This document shows positions 1 to 44,290 of a stretch of 64,000 bases of DNA, in pieces (positions within the stretch are counted from its first letter, which is position 1; the number at the start of each line of letters is the position of its first letter). Below the pieces are notes generated by a model. It was given only the letters and a program-made list of their open reading frames with translations, was not told the origin of the DNA and searched no databases. Origin of the DNA: Phallusia mammillata. Its lineage: Eukaryota; Chordata; Ascidiacea; Phlebobranchia; Ascidiidae. Made by a program: the position numbers and the translations under genes. The DNA is taken from NCBI GenBank assembly GCA_003260075.1, contig QLIY01000732.1:1-64000 (forward strand), given 5' to 3'.

Positions 1-94
1 TTCAATCTTTATCCCTGAAACTCCAACTTATTTGTTGATGAAGAATCGACCAGAAGCCGCAAAGCAGTCCCTGGTGAAATTGAGAAGTTGCGAT
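1..94 (+). CDS. SLC2A copy 1, exon a (partial)
   Basis: Encodes the end of helix 6 with the PETPTYLL motif. It ends on a complete codon before gtaagt at 95. The left part is cut by the window edge; the matching exon in copy 2 begins at 7110. Confidence 0.88.
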
Positions 95-1289
95 GTAAGT
101 TATCGCCCTTTCGACAAACTTTGCAAAACACCGATCACTATTTTTTAGTTTTTTTGTCAAAGTTGCACTTTTTTTGTGTAGACTACCAAAAATATTGTGA
201 ACGAGTAACCCGGGGTTACAACTTAGTAAAATAGTTTATTGACGTGTTCAAGTCCGAATCCAGAGGACCGTGAACGGCACTTATAGACGAGTCAAGACTT
301 TTCAGTTATTACTAGACTTGAGTTAAGTCCAAGACATTAATAGTAATAAATACCAAAATCCTCCTGTTTCTGTTAAAACTGTGGTTTTACTCCCTGCATC
401 GTCGAGTTTATTGTTTTTATTCTCAGCTAATTCCAGTATTTTTTTCCAATAATTGCTCGAATAGTCTTTCTAGATTTGATTCAATTAAAATATCTGACCT
501 TAACAGACTCCAGTCGATGACTTTCCACTTAAGATATTGTAAGAAATCATAGTAGCAAGAAACGCAAAGTTCTTTTTCACGACACGATTTTCTGTTTTAG
601 TCGGATGTCGATGCGGAGTTCACTCAACTAGAAGAAAGTTTGTCAAAGCAGGAGAGCCAAGCTTCCTGGCTGGAAATTGTCAAAGACAGTTCACTGAGGA
701 CTCCTGTACTTCTTTCACTCGGAGCAATGTATTTCCAGCAAATCAGTGGAATCAATTGCGTAATGTTCTACGCAAAAAGTATTTTCATGGCAAGTATAAA
801 AAACTAGACCGACTGAGTTTATTAATAGCAAACATGTAACATCACTTAGCTTCATGGTGGGACCCATTTTAAAGTGAATTTTGAAAGTCCTTGCAAACGT
901 TTGTCACTTTTTTGTTTCCATTGTTCTGTTTTCCATCGTTATTTTTAATTTCCGCAACGTAATCCCCTTTTCAAAAGACTGCTTAACATTGACAATTATG
1001 GATTGTTCTGGTATAGGAAAATTATAATTGAGCTTAACTCTTAATGAACAGATGTATTTGCCGTTTCTTGCCATCTCTTTTACTGTTAGGTTATTTGGAA
1101 AAATACACTTATGTTTAGTTTTAATATGTTTTTTTATACTTATAGAGCGCTGGATTTACCAATCACACCCAGATCACCATCGCTTTGCTGGCAATCGCTT
1201 CGGCTCAAGTTTTCTTTACTATCGTCGCCTGCCTGATCATAGACAAAACTGGTAAGATAAACTGTTTTTAAGTCAACTTTAAAAAAATA

Positions 1290-1341
<52 letters not shown>

Positions 1342-2421
1342 ACGCGTGAGTTGTATCAAAGTTGCAGAAAGAAAAATATTCCATGTTGCCAATTTGTGGT
1401 TTGTTGTGGATACTTCTGCGATAAGCAGAAAAATCAGTCCCCTTTCGTTCCGTTTGATTACTGAAATATCTTTAAATTAGTTACATGTAGTCTCTTATGC
1501 TGTCCTAACCTTGATCTGAATCGCTTGTACAGGAAGAAAAGTTCTTCTCATAACGGGAGCTGTAATCATGACACTCAGTCTTACAACTTTCGGCATCTAC
1601 TTCCAACTGAAACAATCCATGGCAGCTCACGTGACCCACAGTAACATGACCGCGGTACATGCTGCCTCAAGTGGAAGTAAGTTTAAATGTCTGATTTCTA
1701 TGATTGTCATCTTCTCTTTCACGTGTAAATAAAATATTTTATCTTAAAGATCCCAGTCTTTCTTGGATGGCCCTTGTAAGCATGGTGGTTTTCATTGCTG
1801 CATATTCCATTGGGATCGGACCAATTGCTTGGTTACTTGTTGGTGAAATCATCCCAGCCCGAGCCAAAGAGAGAGCTGCTGGTCTTTCCACTGGATTCAA
1901 CTATTTCCTTGTATTCATTCTTACCTTAGAATTCAGCAATATGCTGGTAAGAAAGTGTTTTCTAGAAATTAAAATAGTCGCCAATGTTATGTTGTGCGAT
2001 TTTTTTAGACAATTCAGCCTACCCAATTTTTGTGCTAATTAACTAGGCAAAAAAATATTAAAAATAAGTCTTAAGCTTAGCAAGGAATGGTATACACGTC
2101 TTTTGGCTCATAACACAACTGGTTCATTGCATCTCAGGCGCAAAGCTCAAATCGTCATATAGTTTACATTTCTACTACATTTCTACATAGCTTATTTCTG
2201 TGCTTTAAGCATGTGTGTGTGCTTATATAACCTGTATTGGATATATATATATGTATGTATACCCAATAATTTTTGTTTAGGTTGCTTTTACACCTCAAGG
2301 GACCTTTTGGATATTTGCGGGAAACTGTGCATTGTCAGTCCTCTTCACAATTTTCCTTATGCCTGAGACCAAAGGAAAGACATTGGAAGAGATAGAGATG
2401 TATTTTCGGAAAGGAAAATAA
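1..2421 (+). CDS. SLC2A-family sugar transporter, 3' six exons (copy 1, cut by window edge)
   Basis: Facilitative sugar transporter of the major facilitator superfamily, a membrane carrier with twelve helices. Exons are 1-94, 601-789, 1146-1251, 1533-1676, 1750-1946 and 2281-2421, and they join in one frame to TAA at 2419. Family signatures in order are PETPTYLL after helix 6, QQISGIN in helix 7, DKTGRK between helices 8 and 9, GPIAWLL in helix 10 and [11 protein letters not shown] near the C-terminus. A possible N-glycosylation site (NMT) lies in the loop between helices 9 and 10, which is typical of class III GLUTs such as SLC2A6/8. The N-terminal half is outside the window. The second intron has a GC donor at 790. 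The same exons recur at 6428-9388. The exact substrate and orthologue cannot be told. Confidence 0.9.
601..789 (+). CDS. SLC2A copy 1, exon b
   Basis: Follows a ttttag acceptor. Sixty-three codons cover the large cytoplasmic loop and helix 7 with QQISGIN. The donor is gcaagt, a GC donor, where copy 2 has gtaagt. About 11 of 189 bases differ from copy 2, mostly silently. Confidence 0.88.
1146..1251 (+). CDS. SLC2A copy 1, exon c
   Basis: Encodes helix 8 and the start of the DKTG loop, ending in phase 1 before gtaaga. It differs from copy 2 at the protein level (TNHTQIT here, ANQAQLT there). Confidence 0.88.
1290..1339 (+). other. 50-G run, probable masked scaffold gap in SLC2A intron
   Basis: The paired intron in copy 2 carries about 53 bp of ordinary unique sequence here (about 8237-8289), and both flanks align. 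A G tract therefore replaces normal bases of about the same length, as expected if gap Ns were turned into G. Confidence 0.7.
1533..1676 (+). CDS. SLC2A copy 1, exon d
   Basis: Encodes RKVLLITGA, helix 9 and the glycosylatable loop (SNMTAV). It is identical to the copy 2 exon at 8512-8655, unlike the diverged exons before it. Confidence 0.88.
1750..1946 (+). CDS. SLC2A copy 1, exon e
   Basis: Encodes helices 10 and 11 with [18 protein letters not shown]. Only two silent changes separate it from copy 2. Donor gtaaga at 1947. Confidence 0.9.
2281..2421 (+). CDS. SLC2A copy 1, last exon
   Basis: Encodes helix 12 and the cytoplasmic tail with [12 protein letters not shown], ending in TAA at 2419-2421. 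The 3' flank matches copy 2 to about 2640, then breaks into the minisatellite. I see no AATAAA in that stretch. Confidence 0.9.
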   Translation, partial: VAFTPQGTFWIFAGNCALSVLFTIFLMPETKGKTLEEIEMYFRKGK

Positions 2422-2656
2422 CTCTAACATTATGATGTAACAAATTAGTTCCTTTTTTAAGTGCCTTTTACGCTTACACAAGAGTATTATAGACAAAGTT
2501 CAAAGAGTTTAATACCAGCATTTGAAGACGTTTTGACAAATTTGAATCTTTTTTTCTATAGAATGATTAATGTTATTAAGCTCGCCTCGTATTTGAAACG
2601 AAGACTGTTACATTTTAACAGTAATTTTGTTTTGTAAGCCGCGTTTCCAGCGGTGC

Positions 2657-3016
2657 ATCTAAAATATACAGGATCGCTTGGATCACTTGGATCGCTTGGT
2701 GCACCTTTATATCCTTTCGTGCACCTTGATATTACTTGGTGCATCTTAATATAGCATGGTTCACCTTTATATCGCTTGATACACCTTTATGTGGCTTGGT
2801 GCGCGTTTATTCCACTTGGTGCACCTTTATTTTGGCCGGTGCAACTTTATGTCGCTAGGTACAACTTTGTTTTGCTTGGTGCACCTGTATAATGCTACGC
2901 GCACCTTTATCTAGCGATATAACGGTACGCCAAGTGGAATAAAGGTGCACCAATCGATATAAGGGTGAACCAAGTGATATAAATGTGCACCAAGCGATAT
3001 AAACGTTCACCACCAT
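2657..3016 (+). repeat. Inverted minisatellite, GGTGCACCTTTATAT type
   Basis: About 20-bp degenerate units built on cttggtgcacctttatat run from 2657 to about 2920. They then continue in reverse complement (ataaaggtgcaccaagcg type) to about 3016, giving arms that could form a hairpin. A 64-bp piece of the same repeat lies at 9844-9907. Confidence 0.8.
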
Positions 3017-3112
3017 CAGATTGTGCGGCCAGTTACAGTACTAAGGCAGAACATATGCAGAACACTTATGCATTATTCAAATAACAGGACCATGTTTTTT
3101 GATGTAAATAAA

Positions 3113-6382
<3,270 letters not shown>

Positions 6383-6427
6383 TTCTGTGGCAAACAAATC
6401 AAAAACAATCATTCATTATTATTTCAG

Positions 6428-6527
6428 ACATACATAGGTGAAGTATCAACAGTAAAACTTCGAGGCATGCTGGGATCCGCCAATCAGTTGTGCATTGTAT
6501 CAGGAATTCTTCTGATCTACGGACTGG
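6428..6527 (+). CDS. SLC2A copy 2, first visible exon
   Basis: Acceptor tttcag, donor gtgcgt, ends in phase 1. Encodes [17 protein letters not shown] and helix 5. It begins only 47 bases after the (CA)n tract. Confidence 0.85.
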
Positions 6528-9388
6528 GTGCGTTAAAAGCTTCATTAGCTAAGAGTAATTTTATATCATTATGAACAAGCTTTGTAAATTCAACAATTGT
6601 AATAGGTAAACACATACCAATAAACAAAAAAATATAAACAAAAAAATATATATGCTATATTGTTTTGGCATTTCAATGACGTCTTTCTCAAGAATAAATT
6701 ACTCATTAAGCGATTTTCGTTCTTTTTATTGCAATTATTACTGGTAGAAATCAAATTGGGAAACCGTTATTGTTAACACGGATATATGAGCTGTTTGCAG
6801 TTTTCGAACATGTTTGTTTTTGTTCCTGTACGAGACATGCAGTGTGCCTCAATATATAAGCTATTGCTGCAAGGCATAATAACTAGTTTATAGAGCTCTT
6901 CTGGCAAATGTAATTTTATTCCGACCTGTATAGGACGTTGAGACGTCTAAATAAAAGTACGTTTGCCAGAAGAGCTCTATCAACTTGATGCAATGCTTCG
7001 TTAAGTGAAACATCATTTTCTAAAAGCCAACACTTTCAACTGACTATTTCATTGTTTCTTGCTATAATATTACTTTAACTGTTCAATATTCATTTGTTTG
7101 TGTTTTCAGGATCAGTTTTAAACTGGAGAGCACTTGCCTTTGCGGCCATCACTCCTCCGGGACTCCTCAGTCTGCTTTCAATCTTCATCCCTGAAACCCC
7201 AACTTATTTGTTGATGAAGAATCGACCAGAAGCCGCCAAACAGTCCCTGGTGAAGTTGAGAAGTTGCGATGTAAGTTTCGTCCTTTTCGACAAACTTTGC
7301 AAAAGACCAATCACTATTTTTTTCAGTTTATTTATTTTTGTCAAAGCTGTACTGTTTTTGCATAGACTACCGAAAATATTGTAAACGAGTAACCTGGAGT
7401 TACAAAAATAGTTTATTGACGTGTTCAAGTCCGAGTCCAGAGGACCGTACACAGCACTTATATGCGAGTCAAGACTTTTCAGATATTACTAGACTTGAGT
7501 TACGTCCAAGACAATAATAGTAACAAATATCAAAATCCAGTTTCTGTTAAAAAGACTGTTTTCTGAAAAACAACTACTCCCTGCATCGTAGAGTTTTTTT
7601 GTTTTTATTCTCAGCCAAGTCCAGTATTTTTCGAATGGTTACTCGAGAATCGAGATTAGTCTTTTCTAGATCTGATTCGGTTAGTAATTTCTGACCTTAA
7701 CAGAGTCCAGTCGATGACTTTCCAACTTAAAATGCTATAATAAATCGCTAGTAGCAATAAATCCAAAGTGCATTTTCACGACAAGACTTCCCTTTTAGTC
7801 GGATGTCGATGCGGAGTTCACTCAATTAGAAGAAAGTTTGTCCAAGCAGGAGAGCCAAGCTTCTTGGCTAGAAATCATCAAAGACAGCTCACTGAGGACT
7901 CCCGTACTTCTCTCACTCGGAGCAATGTACTTCCAGCAAATCAGCGGAATCAATTGCGTTATGTTCTACGCAAAAAGTATTTTCATGGTAAGTATAAAAA
8001 GTTTGAACGACTTTATTTTAACAATATCGTAGGTAACAAAAATCACTACATTCATGGTGGTAAAAGGAAAGTTTTAATGTTTTAATACTAACAGAGCGCC
8101 GGATTTGCCAATCAGGCCCAACTTACCATCGCTCTGCTGGCAATTGCTTCGGCTCAGGTATTCTTTACCATCGTCGCCTGCCTGATCATAGACAAAACTG
8201 GTAAGAAAACTGTTTTAGGTATACTTTCAAAAAATTGCCTGTGAACCGGTTATTGCAAAATACAAACTATTTCGAAAACATTAAAAACTACGCGTGTGAG
8301 TTGTAGTATCAAAGTTGCAGAAAGAAAAATGTTCCATGTTGCCAATTTGTGGTTCTTTGTGGATACTTCTGCGATAAGCATTAAAGAATCTGTAACAGAA
8401 GCAAAACAATCAATCACTTTTCGCTCTATAGGGCAACTAAAATATTTTGTTTTATTTGGTTACATGTGATCTCTATTTTTTCACTTATGCTGTCCTAACC
8501 CGCTTGTACAGGAAGAAAAGTTCTTCTCATAACGGGAGCTGTAATCATGACACTCAGTCTTACAACTTTCGGCATCTACTTCCAACTGAAACAATCCATG
8601 GCAGCTCACGTGACCCACAGTAACATGACCGCGGTACATGCTGCCTCAAGTGGAAGTAAGTTTAAATGTCTGATTTCTATGATTGTCATCTTCTCTTTCA
8701 CGTGTAAATAAAATATTTTATCTGAAAGATCCCAGTCTTTCTTGGATGGCCCTTGTAAGCATGGTGGTTTTCATTGCTGCATATTCCATTGGGATCGGAC
8801 CAATTGCTTGGTTACTTGTTGGTGAAATCATCCCAGCCCGAGCCAAAGAGAGAGCTGCTGGTCTTTCCACTGGATTCAACTATTTCCTTGTATTCATTCT
8901 TACTTTAGAATTCAGCAATATGTTGGTAAGAAAGTGTTTTCTAGAAATTAAAATAGTCGCCAATGTTGTGCGATTTTTTAGACAATTCAGCCTACCCAAT
9001 TTCTGTGCTAATTAACTAGGCAGAAAAATACTAAAAATAAATCTTAAGCTTAGCAAGGAATGGTATACACGTCTTTCGGCTCATAACACAACTGGTTCAT
9101 TGCATCTCAGGCGCAAAGCTCAAGTCGTCATATAGTTTACATTTCTACTCGCAAAATAGCTTATTTCTGTGCTTTAAGCATGTGTGTGTGCTTATATAAC
9201 CTGTATTGGATATATATATGTATGTATACCCAATAATTTTTGTTTAGGTTGCTTTTACACCTCAAGGGACCTTTTGGATATTTGCGGGAAACTGTGCATT
9301 GTCAGTCCTCTTCACAATTTTCCTTATGCCTGAGACCAAAGGAAAGACATTGGAAGAGATAGAGATGTATTTTCGGAAAGGAAAATAA
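6428..9388 (+). CDS. SLC2A-family sugar transporter, seven 3' exons (copy 2)
   Basis: Exons are 6428-6527, 7110-7270, 7799-7987, 8095-8200, 8512-8655, 8729-8925 and 9248-9388. They join in frame to about 345 codons ending in TAA at 9386. The first exon reads [17 protein letters not shown], the conserved stretch around helices 4-5, followed by the same motifs as copy 1. A class III GLUT has about 480 residues, so some 130 N-terminal residues (helices 1-4) are missing. No exon for them lies between copy 1 and this point. It is therefore a 5'-truncated tandem copy, or the other haplotype of copy 1 whose upstream exons lie left of the window. The second fits the assembly pattern better. A poly(A) signal lies at 9649. 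Confidence 0.88.
6891..6979. mobile_element. Short palindromic element, AGAGCTCTTCTGGCAAA ends
   Basis: The two ends are near-perfect inverted repeats (agagctcttctggcaaa at 6892 and its complement ending near 6978) around a roughly 50-bp centre, within the first visible intron of copy 2. A related fragment, agctcttctggcaaacttg, occurs near 55514. Confidence 0.55.
7110..7270 (+). CDS. SLC2A copy 2, exon a
   Basis: Encodes NWRALAF, helix 6 and PETPTYLL. Acceptor ttttcag, donor gtaagt. Its right half is the counterpart of window bases 1-94. Confidence 0.88.
7799..7987 (+). CDS. SLC2A copy 2, exon b
   Basis: Sixty-three codons with the QQISGIN motif. Ordinary gtaagt donor where copy 1 has GC. 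Confidence 0.88.
8095..8200 (+). CDS. SLC2A copy 2, exon c
   Basis: Helix 8 and the start of the DKTG loop. Acceptor taacag, donor gtaaga. Confidence 0.88.
8512..8655 (+). CDS. SLC2A copy 2, exon d
   Basis: Helix 9 and the glycosylatable loop. Identical to copy 1 exon d. Confidence 0.88.
8729..8925 (+). CDS. SLC2A copy 2, exon e
   Basis: Helices 10-11 with GPIAWLL. Two silent differences from copy 1. Confidence 0.9.
9248..9388 (+). CDS. SLC2A copy 2, last exon
   Basis: Helix 12 and the [11 protein letters not shown] tail, stop TAA at 9386-9388. Identical to copy 1. Confidence 0.9.
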   Translation, partial: VAFTPQGTFWIFAGNCALSVLFTIFLMPETKGKTLEEIEMYFRKGK

Positions 9389-9648
9389 CTCTAACATTAT
9401 GATGTAACAAATTAGTTCCTTTTTTAAGTGCCTTTTACGCTTACACAAGAGTATTATAGACAAAGTTCAAAGAGTTTAATACCAGCATTTGAAGACGTTT
9501 TGACAAATTTGAATCTTTTTTCTATAGAATGATTAATGTTATTAAGCTCGCCTCGTATTTGAAACGAAGACTGTTACTTTTTAACAGTAATTTTGTTTTG
9601 TAAGCAAGTTTTGCCGCGTTTCCTGAAGATAATTACAACGTTTGTTAA

Positions 9649-9654
9649 AATAAA
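9649..9654 (+). terminator. Candidate poly(A) signal of SLC2A copy 2
   Basis: AATAAA about 260 bp after the stop codon. The corresponding region is missing from copy 1 because the match ends near 2640. Confidence 0.45.
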
Positions 9655-9668
9655 AAGTGCCTTTTTAT

Positions 9669-10088
9669 TGTTGAATTGGTTATCATATTTGCACAAATGT
9701 TTTTCGTTTTAATGATTGAATAGTGTATGTTCAACAAATATTTCAGTTAATTTTTTTGTGCAATCTTGTTTCGGTAGCAAGTATAGCAGTTTAAGCCAGA
9801 AACCATAGTTTGTAGCCGAGGCTAAAAATGTAGGGGGGGGGGGTGAACCAAGCGATATGAAGGTGCACCAAGTGTTATAAAGGTGCGCCAAGCTGTGTTA
9901 ATAATGCGGGGGGGGGGTGTTGAATTGGTTATCATTATCATATTTGCACTAATGTTTTTCGTTTTAATTATTGCATAGTGTATGTTCAACAAATATTTCA
10001 GTTAATTTTTATGTGCAATCTTGTTTCGGTAGCAAGTAAAGCAGTTTAAGCCAGAAACCATAGTTTGTAGCCGAGGCTAAAAATGTAG
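9669..10088 (+). repeat. Repeated arms 9669-9832 and 9918-10088 around two G-run gaps
   Basis: The two arms are nearly identical. Between them lie G runs 9833-9843 and 9908-9917 enclosing a 64-bp island of the GGTGCACC minisatellite. Read as overlapping contig ends with a tiny contig placed between them. Confidence 0.75.
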
Positions 10089-10109
10089 CAATCTTGATAA
10101 AAACTGTCG

Positions 10110-10484
10110 ATAGTTATAAGAAGAAAGTGCTTTACATCAAATAAAAACATGTCCGAAAGATATCCTGTTACACATAACCACCATTTTCAGACAATTTATA
10201 TGAAACAAATTATTATATTTAGCAAAGTATTTTACGATTTCTATTTCGGGGATGTCCCACATGACGTCGCATTATATTTGGCGGTTTGTTGGGGGGGGGG
10301 GGATAGTTATAAGAAGGAAGTGCTTTACAGCAAATGAAAACATGTCCGAAAGATATCCTGTTACACATGACCACCATTTTCAGACAATTTATATGAAACA
10401 AATTATTATGTTTAGCAAAGTTTAGTACGATTTCCATTTCGGGGATGTCCCACATGACGTCGCATTATATTTGGCGGTTTGTTT
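10110..10484 (+). repeat. Repeated arms 10110-10290 and 10303-10484 around a 12-G run
   Basis: The second arm repeats the first with a few percent of changes after the G run at 10291-10302. One change turns a codon into TAG in the second arm. Interpreted as two haplotypes left unmerged. Confidence 0.75.
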
Positions 10485-10686
10485 GTTTTGCTCCAGTGCC
10501 GCTTTAGTTCAACGCAGAAAGTTCAGGCATGCTTGGCGTAGGTGCGTGCAAATAAAGATCGGCCAACAAAGGGATAAATCACCATCACTACAAAGAAAAA
10601 CCTACACACCTAAATATCTCGGCGTTGCGAAACCTAAAAGGTATGAAAAATCAGTTACTTTGAAACAAACCCCAAATTATATGTAA
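10149..10686 (+). CDS. Doubtful basic hypothetical ORF across a false duplication
   Basis: Taking the first arm and continuing after the duplication gives one frame of about 115 codons. It begins MSERYPVTHNHHFQ, passes through a basic stretch (KIGQQRDKSPSLQRKTYTPK) and stops at 10684. AATAAA follows at 10689. The second arm has an in-frame TAG (about 10425), so one haplotype would be broken. I do not recognise the family. It may be a chance frame. Confidence 0.15.
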
Positions 10687-10858
10687 AGAATAAATACGAA
10701 AGCTTTAACATGGTAAATGTGATGTTATGTTCAACCCTGATTTGGATTGTAACACTAAACTGTACAGTTCAGTTTTGTAAGTTTTGTCATTTGTTGGTTA
10801 TGACTTTACTACCTGGTTGAGGAAGTTTTTGAATTACTATCAACTAGGTCTGCAACTA

Positions 10859-11078
10859 GTAGTTGGTTTTGACAAAAAAATGCTTCTGCGTTGTAGTTCT
10901 TTAAGATTTTTATGTAGTTCTTTATGTAGCATGTACACAATTTTGAATCTTGGGTTTGTACTGGGGGGGGGGTATAGTTGGTTTTGACAAAAAAATGCTT
11001 CTGTGTTGTAGTTCTTGAAGATTTTTATTTAGTTCTTTATGTAGCATGTACACAATTTTGAATCTTGGGTTTGTACTG
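10859..11078 (+). repeat. Repeated arms around a 10-G run at 10963-10972
   Basis: The roughly 104 bp before the G run (from about 10859) are repeated after it with a few substitutions. Same interpretation as the other 10-G junctions. Confidence 0.75.
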
Positions 11079-11158
11079 TGTTTTTAGATGCTTTTTGTAG
11101 AAGATAGTTTGTGTTTTAAATTTTAAATAAGCCTTCCAAGTAATGAATCTAAAATGTG

Positions 11159-11421
11159 CAAAGCAATATATGCTTGTGAATGAGATAATTAATGTCTTAT
11201 GTTTCCCCAAGGTATGAAAGCATACAGTTAATTTTACTCAGCAGACAAAACAAGATTCCAAGTAAAAGAAAACCAGCTACTGGGGGGGGGGGAACTACAA
11301 AGCAATATATGGTTGTGAATGAGATAATTAATGTCGATATGTTTCCCCAAGGTATGAAAGCATACAGTTAATTGTACTCAGCAGACAAAACAAGATTCCA
11401 AGTAAAAGAAAACCAGCTACT
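11159..11421 (+). repeat. Repeated arms around an 11-G run at 11282-11292
   Basis: Arm 11159-11281 recurs at about 11297-11421 with small differences (for example gcttgtg against ggttgtg). Confidence 0.75.
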
Positions 11422-12402
11422 GTAGTCTACTTCCATGCATTAAAAAAAGATGTGCTTTTTAGTTATGATTTGTTTTAATTAATGCTTTTGTTTGTCAGTG
11501 ATTTTTATGCCAGGTTTGATATTTTTTCTATTAAGTAATGGTAACAAGTAGTCAAAGCAAATAGGTTCATCTACATTAGGATCGTGGTTTCATTTAGCCT
11601 ACTTTATTAAAGAATAATAACAAAAATACTGTTTAGGTTTAGTTTTGGTTCTTGCATGATTTGCCAGTGACTTGAGTTGGGAACTAGACATTTCTGACTG
11701 CAAGGCGATAATGGATCAAAAATTATTGGATTTTAAGCATAATTACTCATAACAATTAGTTGTATATAACTGAAGTCACCAGATTCTATTCGTTTTGCTG
11801 ATTAAATTACTTCATAATACCATCGGCTAAAATTAAAAGGTTAATAAAACTGTCCAATATGTAATTCTTAAACGAGATATACATACAATGTAACCAAATC
11901 TGAAATTAAGCAGGAATGTTTTTGAAAGACTAATAAGTATTTGTATGTTACATATTTTCTTGCATTGTTTTATCAATACCAGTTAAAATTGATTTTAATA
12001 TCAGACTGTAACTCATCAAATGTTTGTATCTAATTTGTCAACCGTCAATTTTGTAATGTGTTTCAGACCTTCAAATGATTCATGCAAAAAATAAGTTCCA
12101 ATTTTAATTAAGTTTTACACAATGCACTCTTTGATAACCTGTGTATGGAATTGGGATTCCAGTGACTGATAACCGTTATAACTCTCACCTTAGTGAACTT
12201 TATTAATCTCTACTCCAGCACTTAAGAGCGAAAGTATGCGATTTGGCTTAAACAGGGGTTCTGTTGGACCTATTTAGTTGCCGATAAAGGGCCCTCAGTT
12301 TCTTATCAGGGGAAAAAAGGCGGTTTTCAATTTCCATGTGAACTATACGATCTATTCAACGCCGTTCTGGCATAAAATCGCGCTCATTTCGGACAATGAG
12401 CG

Positions 12403-20555
<8,153 letters not shown>

Positions 20556-20646
<91 letters not shown>
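20556..20646 (+). other. 91-G run, probable masked scaffold gap
   Basis: A pure G tract with unrelated flanks, about 250 bp before the KANK start exon, so 5' untranslated or promoter sequence may be missing here. Confidence 0.65.
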
Positions 20647-20897
20647 CGTTACTATGCAACACAATACCACATTGAAACTAAGTTACCTAGCGTTAGTTAT
20701 AATTCTTGGACTAAGTATCTTTGTATTTCAAGAAATATTTTATGCAACCTTATCAGTAGTACATCAAGAAGTATCAAATCTTATTTTCATATCGTTTCAG
20801 GATGATGTTGTAGGGCTTACTGCTTTTAACCCTTGTTTTTAACCAAGTAACCTCGCCTTTGGTAGGCGTTTTTGTCACTACAACAACTGACAATAGA

Positions 20898-43948
<23,051 letters not shown>

Positions 43949-44284
43949 CGTCAATCTGACCACTGCTGCATTTCCTCGATAAAAAATAGTTCCACTGCTG
44001 GCAGTAGAGAGCTCTTCCCGTCAGAAGATTTTATTCCTTTTGCTCTTATATACCACATGCAATTCGCTTTTTATCTTGTGCATTTTCTGCTCCTTGCTGC
44101 AAGGCCTTGTTTCTTTCATTCTTATCGCCGTAGATACAATATTGTGTTCGTTTTGTACGTTTACTGACCTCTTATTACGTAAATAGTGACTGCTCGGTGG
44201 TGTTTAAGAAGTGGGTTTCCCTAAAGCGACAGCACCCCTTCTGGCTTCCTGCCTTCGCGTTTTTGTGCCAACTGTAATTTTTGC

Positions 44285-44290
44285 AATAAA
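44285..44290 (+). terminator. KANK poly(A) signal
   Basis: AATAAA about 340 bp after the KANK stop codon, in a region without further coding potential. Confidence 0.6.
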
